Source of the DNA: Muricoccus nepalensis | Lineage (GTDB): Bacteria; Pseudomonadota; Alphaproteobacteria; Acetobacterales; Acetobacteraceae | Direction of reading: 5' to 3' | DNA: 64,000 nt | Assembly: GCF_006438825.1 (NCBI RefSeq) | Contig: NZ_RCZP01000001.1 | Coordinates: 435,056-499,055 of the forward strand | In this document: positions 26,277 to 34,676 of the stretch, piece by piece | Layout of the letters: each line of letters begins with the position of its first letter | Position numbering within the stretch: the first letter of the stretch is position 1 | Position numbers and translations under genes: made by a program | Notes under the pieces: generated by a model | The model's database searches: none | Seen by the model: the letters and a program-made list of their open reading frames with translations, nothing else | What the model was told of the DNA's origin: nothing

Positions 26277-27600
26277 CACCAGCGGCGCGCCGGCGCCGGC
26301 CCCCCTCGGGTGGGACGAGCGCTCCGCCGCCGCGCTCGAGACCATGGCCTACATCGCCTCCACGCCAGCCGGCACGGGCGGGCTGCTGGCGGCGGGTGGC
26401 TCGCTCGACCTCGCGCGGCTGGCGCAGCAGAGTATGGCGCGGGTGCTGGGCCTCTCGGCGGGCGGCGATCCGCGGCGCGCGCTGGCGCGGCTGGCCGAGG
26501 TGTTCCCGGAGACGACGGAGCGGGGGGAGAGCGCGATCGGCTACCGCCCGCTCGGCGCGCAGCCGGTGGAGGGGCCGGCGGGGGCGCTGGTGGCGGGCGC
26601 CCAGGCCGTCTTCGTGCAGCAGGCGCAGGACCTCCGCCAGGGCATCAACGCCCTGCTGGACCGGCTGGAGCCGGTGGTGACCGACCCGGACGAGGAGGCG
26701 ATCGAGAGCCTGGTGGCCGCGTACCGGCGCACCTTGGACATGGTGGTGGAGGAGTACGGCCGCGAGGGCGGCGGGGCGCCCGACCGCATCGAGCTCGGCG
26801 CCGCGCACCTGGGCAAGCTTCGCGGGGCGCTGGAGCGGGCGCTGGGGCTCTCCGAGGCCTTCGACCCCGACCGGCTGGACCTGGCGCTGCTGGAGAAGGA
26901 GGGCGTGGGGGAGACGATGCGGATGCTGCAGTCCCAGACGGACCAGCTCACCCAGGACCTGCGCCACCGCTACGTGGACAACGTGCTGGGCGGCGTCGGT
27001 ACGCTCTTCGCGCGGCTCACCTGGACCGTGCGCGCCATCGCCCCTTCCGTCGCGCAGGCGCGGACGGAGTTCGACGCGCTGCGGATCGACGAGGCGGACC
27101 GGCTGCTGATCACGTTGAACAGCAGCAAGACGATGAACGCCGAGCTGCTGCTGCGCTGGTGTGAATCCGCCGCCGCGGGCTGGACCCAGGCCATGGCCGA
27201 GGGGCGCCGGATCAGCATCGGGCTGGTGCGGGCGGAGGCGGAGAGGCTGGCCGAGACGCTGGACGCGCTGCGGCGCCGGGTGGCCGGCCTGCCCGGCGGC
27301 GGGCGGATCGCGGCGGCCCTGCAGGAGCTGGGCGAGCACGTGGCGGCCGTCGCGGAGCTGGCGCAGGGGATCGAGGACAAGGGGAGCGGCGCGGGCACGG
27401 GGCGGGCGGCGCCGGGCCAGCGGCACGGCGCGCCGCCGCCGGGAGGCGCGGCGGCCCGGGCGGCTGCCTCGGCCCGGCCGGTCGTGCCGGCCCGCGGCAA
27501 GGCGGGTGGGCGGCCGCCGCCCGGCGCGGGCAACGGCCATCCTGACCCGCGGGTCGCCTCCTCCTCCTCCGAGCCGCCCGCCGGCGGCACGACGCCCTGA
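26266..27600 (+). CDS. Unknown 444-aa protein of the 23-30 kb operon
   Basis: Mostly helical, with an N-terminal Ser/Pro/Gly leader, a central region of about 300 residues ('QAVFVQQAQDLRQGINALLD', 'YRRTLDMVVEEYGREG', 'LRHRYVDNVLGGVGTLFARL') and a C-terminal low-complexity tail of about 70 residues rich in Ala, Gly and Pro. No catalytic motif, signal peptide or convincing membrane helix. The helical pattern would fit a scaffold or adaptor, which is a guess. It overlaps the preceding gene by 11 bp and sits 41 bp before the next. Confidence 0.65.
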   Translation: MSSNTSGAPAPAPLGWDERSAAALETMAYIASTPAGTGGLLAAGGSLDLARLAQQSMARVLGLSAGGDPRRALARLAEVFPETTERGESAIGYRPLGAQPVEGPAGALVAGAQAVFVQQAQDLRQGINALLDRLEPVVTDPDEEAIESLVAAYRRTLDMVVEEYGREGGGAPDRIELGAAHLGKLRGALERALGLSEAFDPDRLDLALLEKEGVGETMRMLQSQTDQLTQDLRHRYVDNVLGGVGTLFARLTWTVRAIAPSVAQARTEFDALRIDEADRLLITLNSSKTMNAELLLRWCESAAAGWTQAMAEGRRISIGLVRAEAERLAETLDALRRRVAGLPGGGRIAAALQELGEHVAAVAELAQGIEDKGSGAGTGRAAPGQRHGAPPPGGAAARAAASARPVVPARGKAGGRPPPGAGNGHPDPRVASSSSEPPAGGTTP

Positions 27601-27641
27601 GCCGGGCGGTCCCTGCAACAGAAGCCCCGGAGACCAGGGCC

Positions 27642-28808
27642 ATGCCCCTACAGAACGGCAAGCAGCAGTTCCTGACGGAGAGGAAGTACCAGCTCTCCCA
27701 ACGGCAGATCGCGGCCTTCCGCCAGAAGCTGATCGACGAGAACGCCTCCGTGCTGGTGGCGAACCCGCAGCTCGCGGATGTGCTGAACGGCATGGTCAAC
27801 TCCATGCTCGGCGCGCTGGAGGCGGAGGCGGACGCGGCGGCGCCGCCCGACAACGGGCTGGCCGGGCTGATCGGCATCGGGCCGGACGCCGGGACCGACC
27901 TCGGCCAGGCGCGGGTCACGCCCTCCGTGAAGCCCTATGACGAGCAGATGACGGCCGAGCGCGGCAGCGCCATGGCGGACTTCTACTACGTCCACCAGGC
28001 CGGGGAGATGGCGGGCACCTTCCGCGCGGTGATGACGCTGCAGGAGCTGTTCAAGGGCGGCGTGGTGCGGCTCTCGGACGGGCCGGGCGCCTACCGGCTG
28101 TACCAGTTCGACCGCAAGCAGGTGCTGCGCTACACCCAGCAGGAGCGGCTGCAGGCCTATCTGCGCGCCTTCGGCTACCGCGCGCCGGTGCACGGGATGG
28201 CGCCGGGCGCGACCGTGCCCCCCGCCCGCTGGGCGAGCCCGAACACGGAGTTCCACGGGCTGTTCAACGCCTTCGTCGCCGAGGTCGCGCGGTTCTTCCG
28301 CGACAAGCGCATCTCCGAGGTCGTGCGCGACCGCGCCAACGACCCGAGCTTCGGGAGCATCGCCACCGTCCGTCGCGCGGGGCTGGACCTGCGCTACAAC
28401 GTCAAGAACTTCTCCTACGGGCATCTGAGCGTGCTGCGCGTGGAGACCTTGCAGCTGCTGGAGGAGGCCTTCGAGATCCTCCAGGCCGAGGACGTGCGCG
28501 CCCTGTTCGGCGCCGAGAATGCCTGGGACGTGGTGGAGGACGTGATGCGTCGCTACCACAAGGAGGCGATCAACGTCTCGCCGCGGAGCCGCATGGCGGT
28601 GGCGGGGCGGGACATCCTGCGCTGGCTGTCCCAGCCCTTCATCCTGACCGCGACGCGCGCGCAGTTTGAGGCGCTGGCGCAGGACATCGCCGAGGCCGCG
28701 GAGGAGTGGCTGGCGAGCGCGCAGACGGTGGGGGTCGCCGTCGCGGTGCCGGACGCGGTGCGCGGCACGGGCGGCCCGCGCGGCCCGCGCGCCCTGCTGG
28801 CGGGGTAG
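27642..28808 (+). CDS. Unknown 388-aa protein of the 23-30 kb operon
   Basis: A soluble protein that starts 'MPLQNGKQQFLTERKYQLSQ'. Residues of note are an aromatic-rich central part ('MADFYYVHQAGEMAGTFRAV', 'YRLYQFDRKQVLRYTQQERL') and 'LDLRYNVKNFSYGHLSVLRV'. The composition is more varied than its neighbours, suggesting a compact fold. I recognise no family or active site. A GGAG lies upstream of ATG 27642. It is the fifth gene in the operon and is followed after 6 bp by the amidohydrolase. Confidence 0.65.
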   Translation: MPLQNGKQQFLTERKYQLSQRQIAAFRQKLIDENASVLVANPQLADVLNGMVNSMLGALEAEADAAAPPDNGLAGLIGIGPDAGTDLGQARVTPSVKPYDEQMTAERGSAMADFYYVHQAGEMAGTFRAVMTLQELFKGGVVRLSDGPGAYRLYQFDRKQVLRYTQQERLQAYLRAFGYRAPVHGMAPGATVPPARWASPNTEFHGLFNAFVAEVARFFRDKRISEVVRDRANDPSFGSIATVRRAGLDLRYNVKNFSYGHLSVLRVETLQLLEEAFEILQAEDVRALFGAENAWDVVEDVMRRYHKEAINVSPRSRMAVAGRDILRWLSQPFILTATRAQFEALAQDIAEAAEEWLASAQTVGVAVAVPDAVRGTGGPRGPRALLAG

Positions 28809-28814
28809 CGCGCC

Positions 28815-29681
28815 GTGCCGCTGGACGGGGCGCCGCGCGGGCCGGGCTCCTGGTCCGGGCCGGGCGCGGGGCCGGGGGCAGGCATGGGCGCGGGCGGGGT
28901 GGTCGACGCGCACTGCCACGCCGGCCCGGCGGACGGCCTGACCGATCCCTGGAACACCGACGCGCCGCTGGAGGACTACCTGCGGCGCGCGCGGGCGGCG
29001 GGGATCGCGCGCACGGTGGTGTTCCCGGCCTTCGACAGCGACTACCGCGTGGCCAACGCGCGGCTCGCCGGCATCGTCCGCCGCCACGCGCCGCGGCTGA
29101 TCGGCTTCGCCTTCGTGCACTGCCGGCGCGACAAGGGGCGAATCGGCGACATGGTGGCCGAGGCGGTGCGCGAGCACGGCTTCCGCGGCATCAAGGTGCA
29201 CGGCTACGAGGCGATGCTGACGCGCGAGGCCTGCGAGGCGGCGCGCGCCTTCCGCATCCCCGTGCTGTTCGACGTCGTCGGGCGGGCGGAGGTGATGGAC
29301 ATGATCGCCCCGCAGTACCCGGACGTGGACTTCATCGTGCCGCATCTCGGCAGCTTCGTGGACGACTGGCGCGCGCAGCAGCGGGTGGTGGACCAGATCG
29401 CGCGGCACCCGAACGTCTACGCCGACACCTCGGGTGTGCGGCGCTTCGACTACGTGGTGCAGGCGATCCGGCGCGCGGGGCCGGGCAAGGTGATCTTCGG
29501 GTCCGACGGGCCCTGGCTGCACCCCGGGCTCGAGCTGCACAAGGTGAAGCTGCTGGGTCTGCCGCCGGCCGCGGAGGCGCAGGTGCTGGGCGGCACCATC
29601 CGGCGCCTGCTGGCGCGGCACCGCGGGGGAGCGGGTCGGAGGGTTCCGCCGGGCTCTTCCTATGGCGAGGCGTTGGCGTGA
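28815..29681 (+). CDS. Amidohydrolase family protein (TIM-barrel, Amidohydro_2 type)
   Basis: A 288-aa metal-dependent hydrolase. 'VVDAHCHAGP' supplies the H-x-H metal pair at the end of strand 1. 'FRGIKVHGYE', 'VLFDVVGRAEVMD', 'IVPHLGSFVDDW' (third metal histidine) and 'VIFGSDGPWLHPG' (catalytic aspartate) follow in the order of the Amidohydro_2 barrel. Such enzymes hydrolyse or decarboxylate small molecules. An enzyme of this type at the end of an operon with a peptidase suggests processing of a small product, but this is speculation. The first 28 residues are Gly/Pro-rich; an internal ATG at about residue 24 is an alternative start. Confidence 0.8.
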   Translation: MPLDGAPRGPGSWSGPGAGPGAGMGAGGVVDAHCHAGPADGLTDPWNTDAPLEDYLRRARAAGIARTVVFPAFDSDYRVANARLAGIVRRHAPRLIGFAFVHCRRDKGRIGDMVAEAVREHGFRGIKVHGYEAMLTREACEAARAFRIPVLFDVVGRAEVMDMIAPQYPDVDFIVPHLGSFVDDWRAQQRVVDQIARHPNVYADTSGVRRFDYVVQAIRRAGPGKVIFGSDGPWLHPGLELHKVKLLGLPPAAEAQVLGGTIRRLLARHRGGAGRRVPPGSSYGEALA

Positions 29682-30060
29682 GGGGTGGGCGATGAGGGGG
29701 GGTGAGCGCGCGCGGGTTTTGCGGGGTGGGGGTGGCGGGGGTGCAAGGCGCGCTTCCCTGCCTTGGCGGGTGTGGCGCGAGCGTTGCGCGCGGTGGTCGG
29801 GCCGGTGGTGCATCGGGGGGGCCGGCGTGACGGGCGGGGCGTCCCGGGTCTGAGGGGTGCCGGGCGGGCGCTTCGCTTTCTTGTTCGCGTCGTGCGACCG
29901 GTGCGGCGGTCGTGGATCATGCTTGGGGGGTGCTGCCCTTTCTCGCCGCCCCGAGACGCGGTGCGGGACGGCATGCGGCGGGAAACCGATCCATTCCGGC
30001 TCCCGTTGGCGAAGGCCGTCAGGGCCGTTTCCGCTTGCACAGGGCGATCAACGCGCAAGC
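29682..30060. other. Gene-free spacer between convergent genes
   Basis: This 379-bp spacer separates the amidohydrolase gene from flhB, which converge. ORFs crossing it are arginine-rich and lack family text, so I take them as noise. No terminator hairpin with a T tract stands out. Confidence 0.5.
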
Positions 30061-31113
30061 TCAGGCGGGTGGGCGGCTGCGGGCGCGCCAGACGAAGGCG
30101 ATGATCTCGGCGACGGCCTGGTAGTGCTCGGCCGGGATCTCGGTCTCGACGGGGAGCTTGAAGAGGGCGCGGGCGAGCGGCGGGTTGGAGACGAGGGGGA
30201 CGCCGGCCTCGCGCGCCTTCTCGCGGATGCGGGCGGCCACCTCGTCGGCGCCCTTGGCGAGGATGGTGGGGGCGGCGGAGGAGCCTTCCTCGTAGCCGAG
30301 GGCGACGGCGTAGTGGGTCGGGTTCGTGATGACGACGGCCGCGCGCGGGACGGCGGCGAGCATGCGCTGGCGCGAGCGCTGCTGCCGAATGGCCTTCTGC
30401 TTCGCCTTGACGTGCGGGTCGCCCTCGCTGTCCTTCGCCTCCTCCTTCATGTCCTGGCGGCTCATCCGCAGGCGGCGGTGGTGGCGGAAATGGGCGAGGA
30501 AGACGTCCGCCCCGGCGAGCAGCCCGAAGGCGGCGAGGGTGGCCGCGACGAGGCGGAGCCCCTGGTCCGAGACGATGCCGAGCAGGGCCGAGGCAGGCTG
30601 GTGGATCACCGCCTCCAGCAGTTCGGGCGCGGCGCCCGCGTGCCAGATGGCGGCGCCGACGAGGGCCATCTTGAGCACGGTCTTGAGGAACTGGAGCAAC
30701 TGCTCGGCGCCGAGGAGGCGCTTGAGGCCGGCGAGCGGCGAGAGGCGCGAGAGCTGCGGGGCGAGGCCCTTGGCGGAGACCAGGCCGCGGGTCTGGAGGA
30801 GGGTCGTCGCGACCGCGCCCAGGGCGGCGGCGGCGAGGACCGGCAGGAGGACGAGGGCCGAGGGGGCGAGCACGTCGAGCGCCTGGCGGGCGGTCAGCTC
30901 GTGGCCGCGTTCCAGGATGCCGCGGAGGGCGCGGAGGAGGTCCCGCCCCATGGAGGGCAGCGCCATGCAGGCGGCGAGGACGGCGAAAAGGAGGGCAGCG
31001 AAGCCGGAGGCCTCGTGCGAGTTGGGGACCTGGCCTTCCTCGCGCGCCTTCTCGAGGCGCCGGGAACTGGCGGCCTCCTGGCGGTCCTCGGCATCGCCCT
31101 CTTCCTCGGCCAT
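30061..31113 (-). CDS. flhB: Flagellar export switch protein FlhB
   Basis: A 350-aa inner-membrane component of the flagellar type III export gate that switches substrate from rod/hook to filament type. The N-terminus has 'SSRRLEKAREEGQVPNSHE', followed by four hydrophobic segments. The cytoplasmic domain has the autocleavage motif N264-P-T-H267 in 'VVITNPTHYAVALGYE'. Length and all landmarks are normal. It is last in the flgB-flgC-fliE-fliQ-fliR-flhB operon, 3 bp after the fliR stop. Confidence 0.96.
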   Translation of the reverse strand: MAEEEGDAEDRQEAASSRRLEKAREEGQVPNSHEASGFAALLFAVLAACMALPSMGRDLLRALRGILERGHELTARQALDVLAPSALVLLPVLAAAALGAVATTLLQTRGLVSAKGLAPQLSRLSPLAGLKRLLGAEQLLQFLKTVLKMALVGAAIWHAGAAPELLEAVIHQPASALLGIVSDQGLRLVAATLAAFGLLAGADVFLAHFRHHRRLRMSRQDMKEEAKDSEGDPHVKAKQKAIRQQRSRQRMLAAVPRAAVVITNPTHYAVALGYEEGSSAAPTILAKGADEVAARIREKAREAGVPLVSNPPLARALFKLPVETEIPAEHYQAVAEIIAFVWRARSRPPA

Positions 31114-31116
31114 GGG

Positions 31117-31893
31117 CTACCGGAGGCCCGGGAGGTTGGACCAGCCGGCCTGCAGCGCCTCGTGGAAGCTGGCGAGGAGGGCGGGGCCGACGAGGGCGAG
31201 CAGGGCCAGCCCGGCGAGGATCTGCCCGGGCGCCGCGACGAAGAAGACCTGCACGGCGGGCGCCACGCGCGCGACGAGGGCCATGGCGAGGTTGATCGTG
31301 ACGGCCGCGAGGACGAAGGGGCCGGCGAGGCGGAGGGCGAGGGAGAGCATGGCCGCCCCGGCTTCCGCGATCTCGCCCGCGGCCTCGGCGGCGGGCCAGG
31401 GGGAGCCGGGGGGGAGGAGCGCGTAGGAATCGGCGAGCGCGCGCAGCGGCAGCGCGTGCAGGCCGCTGGAGAGGACCAGCACCGCGGCGGCGAGCGTGCC
31501 GAGGCGGCCGAGTGCCGAGGCGCCGCCGCCCAGCGCCGGGTCCGGCACGAGGATGGCCGCGAGCCCGAGCAGGGTGGCGCCCATCTGGAGGGCGACGGAG
31601 AGGGCGAGCGCCACCAGCCGCGCGAGGCCGCCGATCCAGAGGCCCGTCGCGACCTCCAGCGAGAGCAGGCGGACGGTCTCGGCGGCGGAATCGGGGGCGG
31701 CGGGGAGGCCGGGCGCGAGGACCGGGAGCAGCAGGGGCACGAGGGCGAGGGCGACGGCGAGGCGCACCGAGGCGGGGACGTCCCCCTCCCCCAGACCCGG
31801 AAGGATCATCGCGGCGGCGCCGAGGCGCGACAGGAGAAGCACGGCCTGGAAGGCGAGCGCCGGCAGGGCCTCGAGGAAGGCAGCCTCGCTCAC
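31117..31893 (-). CDS. fliR: Flagellar biosynthetic protein FliR
   Basis: A 258-aa polytopic membrane protein with about six hydrophobic segments ('LSRLGAAAMILPGLGEGDVP', 'LVALALSVALQMGATLLG', 'FVLAAVTINLAMALVARVAP'), the FliR core of the export gate. The start is GTG 31893, overlapping the fliQ stop as GTGA. No ATG is available at the expected position. Spacing in the operon shows coupled translation with fliQ and flhB. Confidence 0.93.
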   Translation of the reverse strand: MSEAAFLEALPALAFQAVLLLSRLGAAAMILPGLGEGDVPASVRLAVALALVPLLLPVLAPGLPAAPDSAAETVRLLSLEVATGLWIGGLARLVALALSVALQMGATLLGLAAILVPDPALGGGASALGRLGTLAAAVLVLSSGLHALPLRALADSYALLPPGSPWPAAEAAGEIAEAGAAMLSLALRLAGPFVLAAVTINLAMALVARVAPAVQVFFVAAPGQILAGLALLALVGPALLASFHEALQAGWSNLPGLR

Positions 31894-32165
31894 GGCATGC
31901 CGCCGAGCGCGACCATCCGGTCGAAGAGGGTGACGGTCCAGGCGCGCAGGACCTCCACCATGAAGGGGCCGAGGAGGAGCATGCCGCCGCCGGCGACGGC
32001 GAGCTTAGGCAGGAAGGCGAGCGAGGCCTCCTGGATCTGGGTCAGGGCCTGGACGACCGAGACGGCGAGGCCCACGACGAGCAGCGCAATCAGCAGCGGC
32101 GCGCCCATCTGCAGGCAGATCCACAGCGCGTCGCGCATGGACTGCGCGACGAGTTCGACTTCCAT
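31890..32165 (-). CDS. fliQ: Flagellar biosynthetic protein FliQ
   Basis: A 91-aa protein with two membrane helices ('GAPLLIALLVVGLAVSVVQA' and 'LAVAGGGMLLLGPFMVEVL') joined by the conserved 'LTQIQEASLAFLPK'. It forms part of the FliPQR export channel. Length and pattern are typical. It follows fliE after 34 bp and overlaps fliR by 4 bases. Confidence 0.95.
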   Translation of the reverse strand: MEVELVAQSMRDALWICLQMGAPLLIALLVVGLAVSVVQALTQIQEASLAFLPKLAVAGGGMLLLGPFMVEVLRAWTVTLFDRMVALGGMP

Positions 32166-32199
32166 CCGGCCCTCCTGGCCTTGTGCGTCGGGATGCGGG

Positions 32200-32493
32200 C
32201 TAGATCGGCATCCGCATGACTTCCTGGTACGCGGAGACCACGCGGTCGCGGACGGCGACGGCGGTTTGCAGGGCCATCTCGGCCCGCGTGACGGCGAGGA
32301 CCGTCTCGGTGACGCCGACCTGGCCGGTGAGGGCGCCGGCGCTGGCGGCGTCGGCCTTGCGGCCGGCGTCGACCGCGCCCTCGATCGCGCGCTGGAGGAC
32401 GCCGCCGAAGCCTTCCCCGCCGCCCGCGGCGGGGGTCGCGGCCGCGCCGCGGTAGGCGGCGACCGCGGCCGCGGCGCCGATGGGCGCGGGCAT
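32200..32493 (-). CDS. fliE: Flagellar hook-basal body complex protein FliE
   Basis: A 97-aa MS-ring/rod junction protein. The C-terminal half has the family signature 'VTETVLAVTRAEMALQTAVA' and 'VRDRVVSAYQEVMRMPI'; the N-terminus is Ala/Gly-rich. ATG 32493 overlaps the flgC stop by one base (ATGA). It lies between flgC and fliQ, as in many alphaproteobacteria. Confidence 0.93.
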   Translation of the reverse strand: MPAPIGAAAAVAAYRGAAATPAAGGGEGFGGVLQRAIEGAVDAGRKADAASAGALTGQVGVTETVLAVTRAEMALQTAVAVRDRVVSAYQEVMRMPI

Positions 32494-32900
32494 CAGCGCA
32501 GCGACTCGATCGTGCGGGTGAGCATGCCGCGCGTGGCCTCGAGCACGGAGAGGTTCGCGCTGTAGGAGCGCTGGGCCTCGCGCATGTCCATGACTTCGAT
32601 GAGGCTGTCGACGTTCGGGGTCTTCACGTAGCCCTGGGCGTCGGCGGCGGGGTGCGAGGGGTCGAAGCGCTTGGGGAACTCGCCCTGCGCCTGGCCGATG
32701 CGGGCGACGTTCACGGTCTGCGTGCCCGTCGCGCGGTCGAGGCGGTTGGCGAAGCTGACGGTGCGGCGCCGGTACGGGTCGGCGCCCGGCGTCTCCCCCG
32801 TGCTGTCGCGGTTGGCGAGGTTCTCCGCGACCACGCGGAGGCGCGCGGACTGCGCCGCCATGCCGGCGGCGGAGATGCGGAGCGCCCGGTCCATGTCCAT
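32493..32900 (-). CDS. flgC: Flagellar basal-body rod protein FlgC
   Basis: A 135-aa proximal rod protein. 'ISAAGMAAQSARLRVVAENL' and 'ANRDSTGETPGADPYRRRTV' form the N-terminal rod motif, with 'GYVKTPNVDSLIEVMDMREA' and 'SYSANLSVLEATRGMLTRTI' at the C-terminus. ATG 32900 has AAGGGG about 8 bases upstream; a second ATG two codons on is possible. It follows flgB by 20 bp. Confidence 0.95.
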   Translation of the reverse strand: MDMDRALRISAAGMAAQSARLRVVAENLANRDSTGETPGADPYRRRTVSFANRLDRATGTQTVNVARIGQAQGEFPKRFDPSHPAADAQGYVKTPNVDSLIEVMDMREAQRSYSANLSVLEATRGMLTRTIESLR

Positions 32901-32920
32901 GCCGTTGATCCCCTTCCTGG

Positions 32921-33337
32921 CTAGCCGTTGCGGCCGAGGGCCGTGCGGAACATGCCCATCCATCGCCGGTGCAGGCCCATGGCGAGGGCGTGGGCGGTAT
33001 CGGTGTCGGCGACCTTGAGCGCCTGCTCGTCGAGGGAGACGGCGTTGCCGTCGGGCGAGACCTCGGCCGCGGGGTCGGGGCGGGTGCCGGCGGTGGCGCC
33101 GCTGCTGGCGAGGTGGCGCGGGTCGGTGCGCGCCAGGCCGTCCGCCGCGCCGGCGCGGGCGAGGTGGGCCGCGAAGGGCGTCAGGTCGCGGGCGCGGTAG
33201 TTGGGCGTGTCCGCGTTCGAGATGTTGCGGGCCAGCACCTCCTGCCGGCGGTCGAGCCAGCGGAGGCGGGCCTCGGCGAGGTCGATCGGGCTTCGGGCGG
33301 CCGCCGCGAGAGGGCTGATTCGGTCCATGCCCGGCAT
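32921..33337 (-). CDS. flgB: Flagellar basal-body rod protein FlgB
   Basis: A 138-aa proximal rod protein, first gene of the six-gene minus-strand operon. The rod motif 'RQEVLARNISNADTPNYRAR' and the C-terminal 'GNAVSLDEQALKVADT' are diagnostic. Start 33337 or the ATG three codons later (33328) are both possible. The 86 bp between it and the divergent small ORF hold the promoters for both directions; I found no good sigma-54 match there. Confidence 0.94.
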   Translation of the reverse strand: MPGMDRISPLAAAARSPIDLAEARLRWLDRRQEVLARNISNADTPNYRARDLTPFAAHLARAGAADGLARTDPRHLASSGATAGTRPDPAAEVSPDGNAVSLDEQALKVADTDTAHALAMGLHRRWMGMFRTALGRNG

Positions 33338-33423
33338 TATCCGCCGGCTTCCCTGACGCTTCCTTAACGGGACGCGGGGCGGCGTTAACGAAGCGGAAGG
33401 GTTCGCGGTGCCAGACTGGGGGC

Positions 33424-33669
33424 ATGACGAGCACGCCGCAAAAAGCCGTTCTCGCCGCCGTCGACGAGTTGCACGGCGTGCTGAGCCTTGCCGAGGTCCT
33501 TCTCCTGACCGGGAGAAGCCTCGACCTTCAGGGACTGGACAAGGAGGTGGAGACGATCTGCTCCGCCGCCGCCGCCCTGCCGCCGGAGGAGGGGCGCATC
33601 GCGCTCCCCGCCCTCGCGGACCTTCTCAAGCAGGTGGACGGGCTGCATGGCCGGCTTAGCGCGCGATGA
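33424..33669 (+). CDS. Hypothetical protein, 81 aa, first gene of the fliO-fliP unit
   Basis: An 81-residue acidic, helical, soluble protein ('MTSTPQKAVLAAVDELHGVL', 'LDKEVETICSAAAALPPEEG', 'ALADLLKQVDGLHGRLSA'). Heptad-like leucines suggest an export-chaperone-like helical bundle, but I recognise no family. It is 24 bp upstream of fliO on the same strand and divergent from flgB, so a flagellar role is inferred from position. Confidence 0.6.
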   Translation: MTSTPQKAVLAAVDELHGVLSLAEVLLLTGRSLDLQGLDKEVETICSAAAALPPEEGRIALPALADLLKQVDGLHGRLSAR

Positions 33670-33693
33670 GCGCCGCGGGCCGGGGGGGGGCGC

Positions 33694-33939
33694 ATGAACG
33701 ACGCCATGGGGCAGTGGGTGACCGTCGCGGGCGCGCTGGCGGTCGTGCTGGGGCTGCTCTGGCTGGTGGCCCGGCTGGCGCGGCGGGGCGGGCTGGCGGC
33801 ATCGGGGCCGCGCCGGGTGCGGGTGGTGGAGGCGACGCCGCTCGACACGCGGCGGCGGGCGGTGATCCTGCGCGTGGACGGGCGCGAGGCGCTGGTGCTC
33901 ACGGGCGGGCCGCAGGACGTCTTCGTCGGCTGGCTCTGA
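33694..33939 (+). CDS. fliO: Flagellar biosynthetic protein FliO
   Basis: An 81-aa protein with one N-terminal membrane helix ('WVTVAGALAVVLGLLWLVAR') and a small cytoplasmic domain with the FliO pattern 'RRVRVVEATPLDTRRRAVIL' followed by 'RVDGREALVLTGGPQDVFVGWL' in two parts. FliO helps assemble the FliP ring. It lies directly before fliP and its stop (33937-33939) falls inside the fliP frame. Confidence 0.85.
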   Translation: MNDAMGQWVTVAGALAVVLGLLWLVARLARRGGLAASGPRRVRVVEATPLDTRRRAVILRVDGREALVLTGGPQDVFVGWL

Positions 33940-34649
33940 CGGCCGGCTTCCTGCTGCTGCCCGGCGTGGCGCTCGCGCAGTCGGTGTCGCTCGACCTCGG
34001 CGCCTCCGGCTCGGGCAGCACGGCGCGGCTGGTTCAGCTGACGGCGCTCATCGGGCTGCTGTCGCTGGCCCCTTCCCTGCTGGTCATGGCGACGGCCTTC
34101 GCGCGGATCGTCATCGTGCTGTCGCTGCTGCGCAGCGCGATCGGCGCGCAGGGCATCCCGCCGAACCCCGTTCTCATCGGGCTCGCGCTGTTCCTCACCT
34201 TCTTCGTCATGCAGCCCGTGATCGAGGCCTCCTGGGCGCAGGGGCTGCAGCCGATGATCGCGGGGCAGATGGCTGAGCTGGATGGGCTCGCGGCCTCGGC
34301 GGATCCGTTCCGGAAGTTCATGGCGGCGAACGCGCGGGACTCGGACCTCGCGCTGTTCCTCGACCTGGCGCGGCTGCCGGCCCCGGAGAGCCCGGAGGCG
34401 ACGCCCTGGCGGGCGCTCGTGCCAGCCTTCATGGTCAGCGAGCTGAAGCGGGGCTTCGAGATCGGCTTCCTCATGTTCCTGCCGTTCCTCGTCATCGACC
34501 TCGTCGCGGCGTCGCTGCTGATGTCGCTGGGCATGATGATGCTGCCGCCGAGCGTCGTGGCGCTGCCGTTCAAGATCATCTTCTTCGTGATGGTCGACGG
34601 GTGGCGGCTGGTGTCGGCGAGCCTCGTGCAGGGCTTCGCCGGGCAGTAG
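33930..34649 (+). CDS. fliP: Flagellar biosynthetic protein FliP
   Basis: About 239 aa. A signal peptide ('LALTAGFLLLPGVALAQ') precedes a short periplasmic stretch and the FliP core ('LIGLLSLAPSLLVMATAFAR', 'IVIVLSLLRSAIGAQGIPPN', 'LPFKIIFFVMVDGWRLVSAS'). FliP forms the export-gate channel. The start is a problem: no ATG, GTG or TTG lies in frame at the head of the signal peptide. CTG 33930 (or CTG 33936) fits, reinitiating from the overlapping fliO stop; the only upstream ATG (33666) would add about 90 junk residues, and GTG 33966 would destroy the signal peptide. The product is certain, the start is not. Confidence 0.88.
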   Translation: MALTAGFLLLPGVALAQSVSLDLGASGSGSTARLVQLTALIGLLSLAPSLLVMATAFARIVIVLSLLRSAIGAQGIPPNPVLIGLALFLTFFVMQPVIEASWAQGLQPMIAGQMAELDGLAASADPFRKFMAANARDSDLALFLDLARLPAPESPEATPWRALVPAFMVSELKRGFEIGFLMFLPFLVIDLVAASLLMSLGMMMLPPSVVALPFKIIFFVMVDGWRLVSASLVQGFAGQ

Positions 34650-34676
34650 GCGGCGGGGGGCGGGATTCTCCCCGGA

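Noticed and set aside
29660-30058. A 132-codon minus-strand frame between the amidohydrolase gene and flhB
   Set aside because: It is Arg/Pro/Thr-rich with no family text and overlaps the end of the amidohydrolase gene.
29857-32565. A 902-codon plus-strand frame across flhB-fliR-fliQ-fliE
   Set aside because: It is antisense to four well-recognised flagellar genes.
33338-33423. A sigma-54 or CtrA promoter for flgB
   Set aside because: A TGGCAC occurs on the minus strand but no TTGC follows at the right spacing, and the two TTAA elements are 17 bp apart instead of 7.
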